Origin: Calvatia gigantea
Lineage: Eukaryota; Basidiomycota; Agaricomycetes; Agaricales; Lycoperdaceae
Direction of reading: 5' to 3'
Length of the DNA: 64,000 nucleotides
Assembly (NCBI GenBank): GCA_025093985.1
Contig: JACAAK010000007.1
Location: 496,001-560,000 of the forward strand
A program made the translations under genes and the position numbers. The notes under the pieces were generated by a model. It had not been told where the DNA came from. It saw nothing but the letters and a program-made list of their open reading frames with translations, and searched no databases. The first letter of the stretch is position 1; each line of letters opens with the position of its first letter. Below are positions 22,719 through 32,729 of the stretch, piece by piece.

Positions 22719-25700
22719 TCACACGCAAGTGCAATGGCAGGACTGGTTATCAGAAAAGAGGGTCATGGCACCAAGTTGGATGTTGAAGACTTGGGAGACA
22801 AGGGAATGGAGCCATAGTGCTTCTTTCGTGGCATGGGTAGCTGCAACGTATTCGGACTCTGTGGTGGACAGGGTTACGAGTTCCTGTCGTTTAGCACTCC
22901 ATGAAACGGCACCACTGTTTATCATAAACACGAAGCCAGAAGTAGCACAGCGATCCTCAGCCATGTTACCATCAGCGTCAGTGTACCCTTGTGGCTCCTT
23001 GTTCGAGCCACCATAAGTGAGCCATAGATCGCGTGTCTTCTTCAAATAACGGAAGATCTGTTTAACGGCCTCCCAGTGAGCCTCCCCTGGGTTCTTGGAG
23101 AAACACAATAAGACTTGGACGGCATATGCGATGTCGGGACGAGTGCCGAGGGCTGTGTACATAAGTGTACCAATGGCTTCCTGATATGGGATGCATGCCA
23201 TATGAGCGATGTTGGCTGTGGTTTTGGGAGCGTGGTCAGAGGTGAGGCGAATAGATGGTTCCATGGGGGAACTGGCGGGTTTTGCGTCCTCGAGGCCAAA
23301 GCAGTGGAGGGATGCATCAATATATGACTGTTGGGAGAGTAGTAACTTGCCTTCCTCCCAGATCCTCTTCACCTCAATGCCTAACAGCCAATGTAACTCC
23401 CCTAGATCTGTCACCTCTACAAAATCTGCCACCCGTTTCTTAACCCAATTTATCCGTGTGAGTTTGGTATCTGCAAGTGTGCAGTCGTCAACATGAACAG
23501 TGAGGATGATGAGGTTGGGCATGATGTTGAGAATGAACACACACGGGTCACTATCAGATCGCGTGAACCCAATGTTGTCAACCAGGATTTCACATAGACG
23601 TTGATACCAATGTTGTCCTGACTGCTTCAATCCATAGAGAGTCTTGCGAAGTCAGCAGACCTTGTGAGGATGTTCTGGGTCTTCGAAACCAGGTGGTTGC
23701 CACATGTAGATTACTTCATCATCAGTCAGCTTCCCATTTAGGTAAGCACCCTTGATATCAATTTGGTGAATCTCCATGTCCCGGGCTGCAGAGATAGTGA
23801 GGATCGCTCGGATTGATGCGAGTTTTGCAACCGGTGCATAGGTATCGAAATAGTCAACACCTGGCACTTGGGAGAATCCCTGTGCAACGAGGTGTGCCTT
23901 GTAGTGGACAGTGTTCCCTTGGGCATCTTTCTTGACTTTGTAAACCCACTTTGATCCGACGACGTTTGCTTCGGATGGCAAGTCTGTGAGTTCCCACGTT
24001 CCCGCTTGCATCAGCAGTGGCATACTCCTCTTCCATCCCACTATGCCACTGTGGCCAGTCTGGCCTCCTCATGGCCTCCTTCAAGGTCTTTGGCTCCATG
24101 GACTCTGCTTCGTCCATCTCCAATGAGAATGCCCAAACTTCCTCCCAATCTGCCTCTTCAACAAAGGTAACAGCATGGCCTTCAAGGATGTCAAGAGCTT
24201 TCTGGCTAGGATTTCGGATTCAACGTGGGCGTTCTATAGGTGTATCATCATCACCATCTGTGTTGGTGGTGACAGGTTTTGGCTCGAGTGTAGGGTTGGC
24301 AGCAGTGGGTGTGGTGGTGGGCTCAAGGGTAGGTGCTGAATCCTTGGTACCTTCCAAGGTGAGCATTGATTCACGTTGAATCTCACTCGTTAACTGATCC
24401 TCCCCTTCGAGATTTGGATTAGCAAATGTAACGTTCCGCTCAACACGAACAGCTCTGGTGTCTGGATACAAGATCTGCATGCCATTACTGTCGTCATCAA
24501 AGCCCAACCATTTTCCTTCCTTGGCATGTGGATCCAACTTATCACTCCCTCCTTGGAAAACCCAACATACCTCGCCCCACTCACGTAGGTCCTTCAGGTC
24601 TGGTCTCTGTTTGTATACCATTTCAAAAGGAGTTTTTTCTGCAATCACCCTTGTACTAGTCCTATTCATCAACCATACAATGTGCTGTGCACATTCCACC
24701 CATAATGATTTTGGAAGCCGTGTGACGTGGTTGAGTGCTCGAATGCACTCAAGGATAGTACGGTTTTGACGTTCTGCTATGCCATTGTGCTGTGGAGTGT
24801 CGTGGACAGTAAGTTTGACTTGAGTGCCTTGTGATTGTAGATATTCACAGAAAGCATTCCCTGTATATTCGCCTCCACGGTCTGAGTGTAGCATCTTGAT
24901 CCGGGCACAGAATTGTGTCTCATACCATGTCTCAAAGGTTTTGTAGGCCTTCGGGACCTCTGACTTCGCTGTAAGGAACCCAATATGGGTCCACCTAGAA
25001 TAATCATCAGTGAACGTAACATAGTACTTCTTTCCTTTTTGAGTCTCGGCTGTCACTGGTCCCCAGACATCAGAGTGAATTTTGGCAGCAAATTCCTTTG
25101 CTCCCTCACTATGGCGCTCCTTTGCTACTCCTTTTCGTGTCAATTTTGCAAACACGCATGCCTCGCAGAAGAGTTTGGTACCCCCTATCCACTTCTAGTC
25201 TCAATCCTGTCACCATTCCATCCCTGACTAACTTCTTAGCTGCATCAGGCGCAATGTGACTGAGACGGCGGTGTATCAAATCTAGTGTGAGTATCTCTCC
25301 AACAGCATTGACTTCCAGTTCGCCCTCGGCCTCTCTTAGAATCCTATACAGGCCCTTTCTGCTTCATGGAATTTCTGTGATGTGGGTCCCACTTGGATCA
25401 TGGATAATACACTTCCTGTTTGCGAAGGTCGTTGTAAATTCTGCCTCATTGAGGCGGCCAATTGACACAAGTGTATAGCTGGCCTCTGGGGAGTATAAGA
25501 CTTCCTTTAGCCATAATTTTGAGGTTGTCCCTCCATTCGGTATGTCAAGGATAACATCTCCCTTGCCAATAGCACTGAAATTCTGTTTATTTGCAGCACA
25601 GAGAGGTCGTGATGGAGTGCTCTCGAATGTGGTAAAGGCATCGCAATATGGGGAAATGTGTTGTGATGTCCCTGAATTGAAAATCTCAATCTGCATTGTG

Positions 25701-26131
25701 GTAAGTGGTTCCTGGACCTGGCCTACAGTGACTTCATCACTGATATCGCACGCATTGGCATCAGAGTTGTCCTCTTCAACGGCTTCCTCAATGAACCACT
25801 CCCCTTCAAGATCACCTATTTCCATTGTTATCGACAAGGACACCCAATCATCATCGTCATCCACCCTGGTATCTGACTCATCATCTTTGGCACCAATCTC
25901 TATGGCAAGAGACTCATCGAAGTCATCTTCAACGATGTTAGCCAAACTACTACTGCCACCCTTTCCCTTTCCTTGGGGGCTGGTCCCACCACTGTGGTTT
26001 CCATCCTGAGTGGTCTTCTTCTTAGGGCATTCACATCGCCAGTGTCCGAATTCTCCACATTTGTGGCACTTCCTCTTTCTTCCACCCTTCTTCAGCTGCC
26101 ATGCTGGCTTGCCTCCACCTCTGACAAACAT
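22719..26131 (-). pseudogene. C2 pol: knuckle, protease, integrase, RT, RNase H
   Basis: The CCHC knuckle C-H-K-C-G-E-F-G-H-W-R-C-E-C is near 26060. Protease follows with N-S-G-T-S-Q-H where copia has D-S-G-A/T; loss of the Asp predicts an inactive protease. Integrase (25155-24220) keeps its D-D-E core: HSDVWGP, MLHSDRGGEY, HNGIAERQNR. RT is at 24041-23330 (WVYKVKKDAQG, QIDIKGAYLNG) with H-V-D-D in place of YVDD. RNase H has TDADGNMAEDRCATSG and LSTTESEYVAA. Stops include TGA after HITEIP and TAG before KWIGGTKLFCEAC, with a frame change near 24010. Confidence 0.9.
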
Positions 26132-26159
26132 GGCATCGTCTGCATCCAGCTTGGATAAG

Positions 26160-26911
26160 GATTTCCCAGAATGGTTAGATCGGGTGCACTCCTATTCATC
26201 ACTGATCAGAATGATCAAGACATCAGGGTCTATAGTATGGTTAAGGAATGAGTGAAGGCGGGTGGCCGAGAGCTGTTCAGATGTGAAATTTGAGAGCCAA
26301 CGAGGTAGGGAAGATATAACTGTGCTTCAGTAGTCATCGTCACTGATTTGGACACTGACAGCCGACAATTCATTTCACTTTGCACTAAGGCCATTCAAGA
26401 AGAGTCGAACATCACCCTTGTCTGGGCAATGGGATGCCATGAAGTTGCGATGAAGGTGTGCCTGTGAGAAGGCACCCTTGTAAGTATATTCCTGAACAAC
26501 ATTGTCCCACATCATTTTGACACTGGAGCACCGAGCGATGGTCATAAGGGTTGAGTTGGGGATTTTTTGGAATAACAGGGATCTCGTGACATGCTCATTT
26601 TGGTCCCATGTGTCAATCATCTCCTGGGTGACTGTAGGTGCAGGAGGTGTCAGAATGGCATCAAGTGAAGGTGAAGGGGTTGTTGATCCCTCTGGTGCCT
26701 TTAGTGTACCAGAGGTACTCACAGAGGGTGAGGGCTTGGCCAGGGCAGGTCCAGGGAGCTTCATGCACTTCTTCCTTCCATCAAAGTGGCCCCAGAGGCC
26801 TCTCATCTTGACTTCGGTCATGAACCTGAGTGAAAACACAGCCCAGTTCGTACCTGCCAGCTCAAGTTTGGGAACAGAAGAGGGGAGAGCATTATTCATG
26901 GTTGAGGCCAT
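26160..26911 (-). pseudogene. C2 gag-like N-terminal region
   Basis: The start MASTMNNALPSSVPKLEL at 26911 is shared with C3. The copia gag (UBN2-like) region covers about residues 8-180: LAGTNWAVFSLRFMTEVKMR, then a Pro/Ser/Thr linker, then TWDQNEHVTRSLLFQKIPN and FLNGLSAK. Stops TGA near 26372 and 26330 and TAG near 26191 interrupt it before the knuckle region at 26131. Longer open sequence upstream to 27031 runs into the LTR and is not taken as coding. Confidence 0.8.
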
Positions 26912-26968
26912 AATGTTCACGCAAGCAATAATCTGTATTAGAATAGCAACAGGTCGGGGCCCATAACC

Positions 26969-27331
26969 TGTAGAAAATCTGTAAAAACTCAGTAACTCGT
27001 TATATACATGAGAACTATATATATTAGTCACCTGTAAAAACTGGTGATAGAATGAGCTTGGGTCTGGCTATGGAAGGAAGGATAACATACCTCAGTAACT
27101 CATTATACGCATGAGAACTGAGGTATTCAGCTAATGAGACTATGGTACTTAAGCAATATCATAAGGCAGGGTCATATGCAAAAACTTCATGTATCTAAGA
27201 GTCATGGTACTATGTTAAGTGTCCATCTATGAAATAGGTGCCCACTGTGTAAGTCTAACTGGCACAACAGTGGGCGCTCTAATAGCCAGTATGGCACTCC
27301 GCATATCTCAGAGCAGTTTGGCAATTCAACA
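26969..27331 (-). repeat. C2 5' LTR
   Basis: 363 bp. The sequence next to it on the element strand is GGTTATGGGCCCCGACC, a candidate primer site; I could not match it to a specific tRNA. Confidence 0.93.
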
Positions 27332-27413
27332 CGTCTGGGTTCGAGCTCATATACTAGCTCCTGGGCTGTCTTTGTTCAGGCCTATTTCAGCCTACTCCTT
27401 GCAAGGTGAGGTG

Positions 27414-27427
27414 AGTACACTTAACCA
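27414..27427 (-). promoter_or_regulatory. G3 primer binding site (self-priming type)
   Basis: On the element strand TGGTTAAGTGTACT begins two bases after the LTR. It is the exact 14-nt reverse complement of AGTACACTTAACCA in the 5' LTR (27509-27522 on the plus strand), downstream of a TATTTAAG box. Confidence 0.65.
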
Positions 27428-27429
27428 AA

Positions 27430-27738
27430 TATTACAACCTTAGTCTGAGTTCACCTCAGGTTGCAACTTAGGCTAAGACTTGAGGGCAAGTAAGGGGAGA
27501 GAACTAGGTGGTTAAGTGTACTGAATACAGGAGTATGTATGTATGCTTAAATACTGAAGACATCCAGTTGAATGGATGGAAGTACTGTAAGTACATGAAA
27601 CACCTGATGATAATGGCGCGGTAATACTATGAGTCAATATTCAGAGATCGCTGGACTGGAATAGGTGAAGCAGGCACAAGGTGGAGTGGAAATGCAGACA
27701 AGTACGGAATGGACATAAATAGACAAAAGTTCACAACA
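27430..27738 (-). repeat. G3 5' LTR
   Basis: It is 309 bp, homologous to the 3' LTR at 15900-16511. The plus strand reads TATTACAACC...GTTCACAACA, then the target duplication GAATT. It differs from the 3' copy mainly at TG/CA sites. Confidence 0.9.
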
Positions 27739-27743
27739 GAATT

Positions 27744-28892
27744 ACTTGACACATTTGAACCAAAAATGCACAGAATATATCACTTAACACCAAGAGAAAA
27801 AGAAGAAATGAAGAAATTCATTAAAGACAACCTTAGAAAAGGATATATTTGAGAATTGCAATCACCTATGGCATCATCCTTTTTCTTTGTATCAAAGAAA
27901 GGAACAGATTTAAGACCATGCCAAGATTATGTTTATTTAACCAAACACACAAAGAAAAACACATATCCTATTCCAAATATTTCAAGAATTATGGATAAAC
28001 TTAAAAATTCAAAATATTTTACAAAATTAGATGTACAATTAGGATATAATAACATAAGAATTCATGAAGGCGAATGAATGGAAAGCAGCCTTTAGAACAA
28101 CTGAAGGATTATTTGAACCAACTGTTATGTTCTTTGGAATGACCAATTCTCTAGCAACTTTTCAAAGCATGATGGATTCAATATTTAGAGATTTAATAGA
28201 TAAAGGAGGAGTAATTGTATACATAGATGACATCCTCATCCATGCAAAAGACATAAAAGATCTAGACTTCTTAACTAAAGAAGTTCTCAAAAGATTACAA
28301 GATCATAATTTATTCCTAAAAACAGAAAAATGTGAATTCGAGAAACAAGAACTTGAATATCTAGGAGTAATAATAAAACCAGATGAAATAAAAATGGATC
28401 CAATAAAATTGGCTGGAATAAAGAATTAGCCAACACCAACAACAGCAAGACATGTTTGACAATTTACAGAATTTTGCAATTTCTACAGAAAATTCATTAA
28501 GAATTATTCAGAAATAGCAATACCATTGAATGCATTATTAAGAAAAACAACAAATTTCTTATGGATGTCAGAAGCACAAAAATCATTTGAAAAGCTTAAA
28601 CAAGCCTTTCTAACAGCACCAATACTTCAAATAATTGATGAAAATAAACCATTTGAAATAGAATGCAATGCATCCCTAAATGCTACAGGAGCAGTACTTT
28701 TACAAAGAGATACCAATGGAGATAAACATCCCATAGCATACTACTCCCGAACCCTGAACCCAGCAGAATGGAATTATCATACCTCCAATAGAGAATTCCT
28801 TGCTATAATTAGAGCATTAAAGGAATAGAGACACTATTTAGAAGGAACCCCATATCCATTTATTATATGGTCTGATCACAAAAACCTAATAT
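27744..28892 (+). pseudogene. G2 reverse transcriptase and partial RNase H
   Basis: This continues the protease-RT linker and reads through the gypsy RT motifs SPMASSFFFV, LRPCQDY, LGYNNIRI and FGMTNS to the catalytic box Y-I-D-D (usual YMDD). RNase H follows (GAVLLQRDTNGDKHP, HPIAYYSRTLNPAEWNY) and is cut at SDHKNL. Stops include TGA near 27849 and 28456 and TAG near 28427 and 28826, plus a one-base insertion near 28073. The codon that is TGA at 8414 in G1 is CAA here, which points to a shared CGA ancestor. Confidence 0.85.
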
Positions 28893-28911
28893 CCAGGAAT
28901 CTCTAATCCCA

Positions 28912-29480
28912 ATGACCATAGATGAGTACCACAGTGTGGGGCAAGCTAACAACTTGCACACCTGTACTCTTGGATTGATTGAGAGTACTCTCCCCAATAG
29001 CATGCTGAAGTACACAGCATGCAATGCCTGTACCCTCTGGTCACATCTTGCAGGCCAGTATGGGTTGTCTAGGCCTGCTCAGGTTTATAATGAGTTCATC
29101 TATGCAATCATGTTTAAGCTCCCACTTGGTGGAGATCCTTTGCTCAAGATAAGTGAGCTACAGCAGATCTTTGGGCAGCTGGACACCATGGATAGTAGTA
29201 TTACCTTGGAGATTGAAATGATGATCCTCCTCCACTCCCTCCACCCCTCAATGAGCCATATTGCTCAAACCCTCCTCATGTCCAATACATCACTCCATGA
29301 CCTGATGTGGGACAAGGCCTGAAGCAGCATTATTGCCACTTATTCCTCAAACCAGACTGCCCATGTATAACGTGCACAGTTCACTCCATATCAAGGAGGT
29401 GGGCAACAGTAGCAGCAGTGCCAGCAGCAGTAGGGTAGACAGTGGCCACAAGGCCAGCAGCAACCCTTAGGGTCTAAAAA
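28912..29480 (+). pseudogene. C4 gag (copia UBN2-type) with Gln-rich tail
   Basis: An open stretch of 136 codons covers the middle of copia Gag: LKYTACNACTLWSHLAGQYG, then LQQIFGQLDTMDSSITLE and ILLHSLHPSMSHIAQTLL. It is followed by a stop and a Gln-rich segment encoded by repeated CAG (29395-29480). No CCHC knuckle is clear. The N-terminus is missing at the G2 junction. Confidence 0.7.
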
Positions 29481-31213
29481 GCCCCAGCAGCAAAAGCTGG
29501 CTAGTGATGGAGGTGACAAGAAACATCACTAGTGCCCCTGTGGAAAGGGCAAGAGAAAAGGAAAGGAGAGAGGACAGGCCAATCAGGCCTCCTCCAGGTA
29601 CATACAAGATATGGACTTTGTATCACAGGCACAGGTGCTGCCACTGTCTACATGTCACCTTGTAGAAGAGACACATTGAGCCAAGATGCCTCCCATCTCT
29701 TCCTCCTCTGCTGCCACTGGCAGCAACACCATTTTGCTCATATTGCATATTACTGCACCCAAGCCTGAACACTGCCACTGACCTTTGGTGAAAGTCAAGG
29801 TCACTGCCTTGAAGAAGTGGGATGAGCACCTTAGCACCACCTCTTCATCAGGCAAAAGTTCAGAGGAGATGTGGAGGAGATTTGACTTGATGAAAGTCAA
29901 TGCCCCAATAGGCCCGGTTGTACCATTAACAGTTACAAGGGAGGAAGATGCAATTGCATGGCTGGCACTGGTATATAACAAGCTGGCAAGTATTAAGAAA
30001 CCCAAGCCACTCAAGAAGAAGCTGGCACCAAAGGAGACCATTATGTCCTCCATCGATAGCAATGATGAGATGGACTATGGCTCTGATGGAGGGTGTGGGT
30101 CAGTAACTTCATTCCATTATTACTTACTATTTGATACTGAATCTGTACAATCCTGTCAATGGATGGGATGGAATGATCCAGACACAGGAGATGTTCATAT
30201 TGGAGCAGGATACCCTGGAGATTCCACAGATAAGTTGGGACAACAAGGTCACAGCTGAGTTTGGTGCACCTATACAGATGTAGCATGTTGTCCACCTCCT
30301 GTAGGACTACATCATAGGCATTATTGTATGGATTTTGTAAACTGTAATATATGCTGGGTGTACACCACTGGCACCACACATTCTTCCTATTCTACTAGTA
30401 TGACTAAGCAGAAAAGTAAGATATGCCTACTAAACAATATTCAGTATTCAGATGCTAAGAAGTTGCATTTAAGACTAGAGCACAACACTCTAAACTCACT
30501 TGAGACATATCACATTTGTGATCTTGCTGAGTGCCTAAAATGCAGGAGAGAAGAAAACAAACATGTGGTGAATAATGCAGATTGGCTCCTTGATTCTGGA
30601 GCATTGTACCACATCACTGGCTATCTCTCTGATTTTGCAGAGATTAAGATGGGCCATTTCAGCTTAATTCAAGCCACTGGCAACTGGAACTATGAAATGA
30701 CAGGTTGAGGATCTGTCATCTTCCAGCATGACATTGTAGACAGGAGAAAGACTTGAAGTGCTACTTCACATATTGTGCCAGTCTTTTATATCAAGGAAAT
30801 TACAGAACAGCTCATGTCCTCAGGCCAGATCCTTCAGACTGGATACATTCTTGAGGTGACCATTGATAGAACCACCATCCATGATAAATTGGGATAAGCT
30901 GTATTGTCCACCTGGCCTCATTGGTTGTTTATGAACAACATTCATATGGTGCACATGTATATCTTGCATCACAGCAAGGAGAAGCCAGTTGCATTAGCAT
31001 TATACCAACCTGATTATATCGACTGGCATTGTTGAATAGAACATCTCTTGGATCACATGCTCTCTGAGCTTCCAAAGCATGTTGAGGGCATCATGCCAAT
31101 TTTACTGCCACCTTCCCAGAAGCCTATATATGATGGCTGTGCAAGGGGTAAAATGCATAATAACCCCTTTCCAAAGAACTCCAAGTGAGCTACCTCAGTC
31201 TTCAAGCTATGTC
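29481..31213 (+). pseudogene. C4 gag C-terminus, protease and pre-integrase region, decayed
   Basis: Protease is recognisable at 30585-30660 with LLDSGALYHITG, keeping D-S-G. The region 29500-30500 contains only short open stretches and is poorly interpretable. From 30900 to 31200 the pre-integrase domain is visible (H-x-C remnants, CARGKMHNNPFPKNSK) until G4 interrupts it. Confidence 0.6.
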
Positions 31214-31521
31214 TGTTATGGATTTTCACCAATCATATTGTGCTCTGTCCTTGTCTGCCTTCCTATACTGCTAGTACATCTGTTTCATCTATTCCTGTTG
31301 AGCAATCTCCAGTTATGACTTAAATTAACTACTACACCTACTTTGCCAGACATTTCATGTAGTTACCCCATCCATTCAACTGGATGACTCTCCGTATTTA
31401 AGCATACATACATCTACTGTATTCGATACACTTAACTATCTCTTGTTCTCCTCCCCTTACTCACCCTCAAGTCTTAGCCCAAAGTTGCAACCTGAGGTAA
31501 ACTCAGACTAAGATCGTAACA
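31214..31521 (+). repeat. G4 5' LTR
   Basis: TGTTATGGAT...GATCGTAACA, 308 bp. TATTTAAG lies at 31395-31402 and ACACTTAAC at 31428-31436, 33 bp downstream. Confidence 0.93.
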
Positions 31522-31524
31522 TTT

Positions 31525-31534
31525 GGTTAAGTGT
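31525..31534 (+). promoter_or_regulatory. G4 primer binding site (self-priming type)
   Basis: GGTTAAGTGT starts three bases after the LTR. It is the exact complement of ACACTTAACC at 37471-37480 in the 3' LTR, and matches nine of ten bases in the 5' LTR copy. Confidence 0.6.
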
Positions 31535-31601
31535 CCCTACCTTACCTTGCAAAGGAGTAGGCTGAAACAGGCCTGAACAAAGACAAACCAGGAGCTAGTA
31601 T

Positions 31602-32729
31602 ATGAGCTCGAACCCAGATGAATATAGAGAACCAAATCTCGAAGTCACCAACAATGAATCTGAAACATCAGACGAAGAAGAAACAGGGAATGCTGAAGTA
31701 CCTGAAGAACCAACCAGAGAAATACATGACAAACTTGGAGCAAACCCAGCAGAAGAAGAAGCACTATCAGAACTTCTAAACAAACTTGACCTAGCAGAGA
31801 AAGAGTTAATACATCAGGAGAAATCAGATGAATCAAGCTCAGACAAAACTGAATCAGAAACTGACTCTGATATGACCGACAATGCAGTAGTATCTGCAAC
31901 AGCGCCCAGTGGGAAAGGCCTAGTGCCAGACCCAGGGTTTTTCAATGGTACCTGCACCAAATTCAATGACTGGTGGAGAGCAATGACACTCTTCATGAAG
32001 TTTAACAAAATAGTCTCAGCGGATGATAAAGCTATAGCAGTCCTAGCCAGGCTAAGAGGAGGAACAGCAGAAGCCTATACTGCAATGAAGGCCCCACAAA
32101 TCTTAGATGGAGAAGACTCAGTGGACTGGAAAGCATTTTCCAAAGACTTTAGGAAAACCTTCTCTGATAATGCCTCGAACAGCAAAGTGGAGTGGCAAAT
32201 TGAGAAATTCAAACAGGGGAACAAAAACACAGCAGACTACCTAATCGAATTCCAAGTCCTAAAGAGCAAGGCGAAAACAGATAATAAACACACAATGTTC
32301 TTACTCAAGAAAAATGCCAGGCAAGACATCATCCACACCATCACAGACTACCCACCTAGTGCCAGGCCAGATACCTATGCAGAATGGACAGAAGCCATCC
32401 TTGCCATAGGACAAGGATATGAAGCATCAGAATACTGAGGAGATAAGAAAACCAATACTGGAACAACCTATGGAGAAATGGGAGAACCAATGAAGATAGG
32501 AAGCCGACACCACATTTTCAACACTGAAGGAAAACCTAAATGTTATAATTGCGGCATTTTTGGACATATGGCCAAAGATTGCAAGAAACCCAAAGAGTTG
32601 ACCTACTACAACTATGGAAAAATGAGCCACATAGCAAAGGCCTGCATGGCACCAAAGAAGATACAGGTCCAAGGAGTAGAAGAAGTTGGTGACAAAGAAA
32701 AGAAGGATTTTTCTGAAGACTCCGAGTAG
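31602..32729 (+). pseudogene. G4 gag, one premature TGA
   Basis: It starts MSSNPDEYREPNLEV. The N-terminal third is acidic; the capsid-like region includes DPGFFNGTCTKFNDWWRAM and VDWKAFSKDFRKTF. The only internal stop is TGA at 32436-32438; the homologous G3 codon is CGA. The first knuckle is intact (C-Y-N-C ... H ... C); in the second, the first two Cys are Tyr. The frame closes with TAG at 32727-32729. Confidence 0.88.

Larger units (their letters stand above)
22159..27331 (-). mobile_element. C2: full-length Ty1/copia element, 5173 bp
   Basis: Two 363-bp LTRs (TGTAGAAAAT...TTCAACA on the plus strand) are flanked by CGTCT at 22154-22158 and 27332-27336. Domain order on the minus strand is gag, CCHC knuckle, protease, integrase, RT, RNase H, the copia order with integrase before RT. 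The polypurine tract GAAGGGGAG abuts the 3' LTR. It lies in the first codons of G3 gag. LTR differences are concentrated at CpG-derived sites. Confidence 0.95.
15900..27738 (-). mobile_element. G3: Ty3/gypsy element, minus strand, carrying C2 and a solo LTR
   Basis: The target duplication GAATT lies at 15895-15899 and 27739-27743. Read on the minus strand the order is 5' LTR (27430-27738), self-type primer site, gag (split by C2), pol with chromodomain, a third ORF, polypurine tract and 3' LTR (16511 down to 15900, itself split by a solo LTR). It is the same family as G4 and G5. Coding frames are long but broken by many stops, mainly TGA. It interrupts the pol of G2. Confidence 0.93.
3525..28892 (+). 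mobile_element. G2: old Ty3/gypsy element in three pieces, host of G1 and G3
   Basis: The pieces are about 3525-4371, 13546-15899 and 27739-28892. Removing G1 and one copy of AACAA joins the gag frame of 4167-4371 to 13551 onward without a shift. Removing G3 and one copy of GAATT joins protease-RT linker sequence to the RT. The order gag, zinc knuckle, protease, RT, RNase H is that of gypsy elements. The RNase H stops abruptly near 28892 where C4 sequence begins; integrase and 3' LTR are absent. Many in-frame stops are TGA. It is the oldest layer of this stack. Confidence 0.85.

Noticed and set aside
26375..27031. C2 gag start upstream at 27031
   Set aside because: That part of the frame lies in the LTR; MASTMNN at 26911 is shared with C3 and follows the LTR and primer region.
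29395..29480. CAG-repeat polyglutamine gene
   Set aside because: It is the Gln-rich tail of decayed C4 gag, with stops inside.
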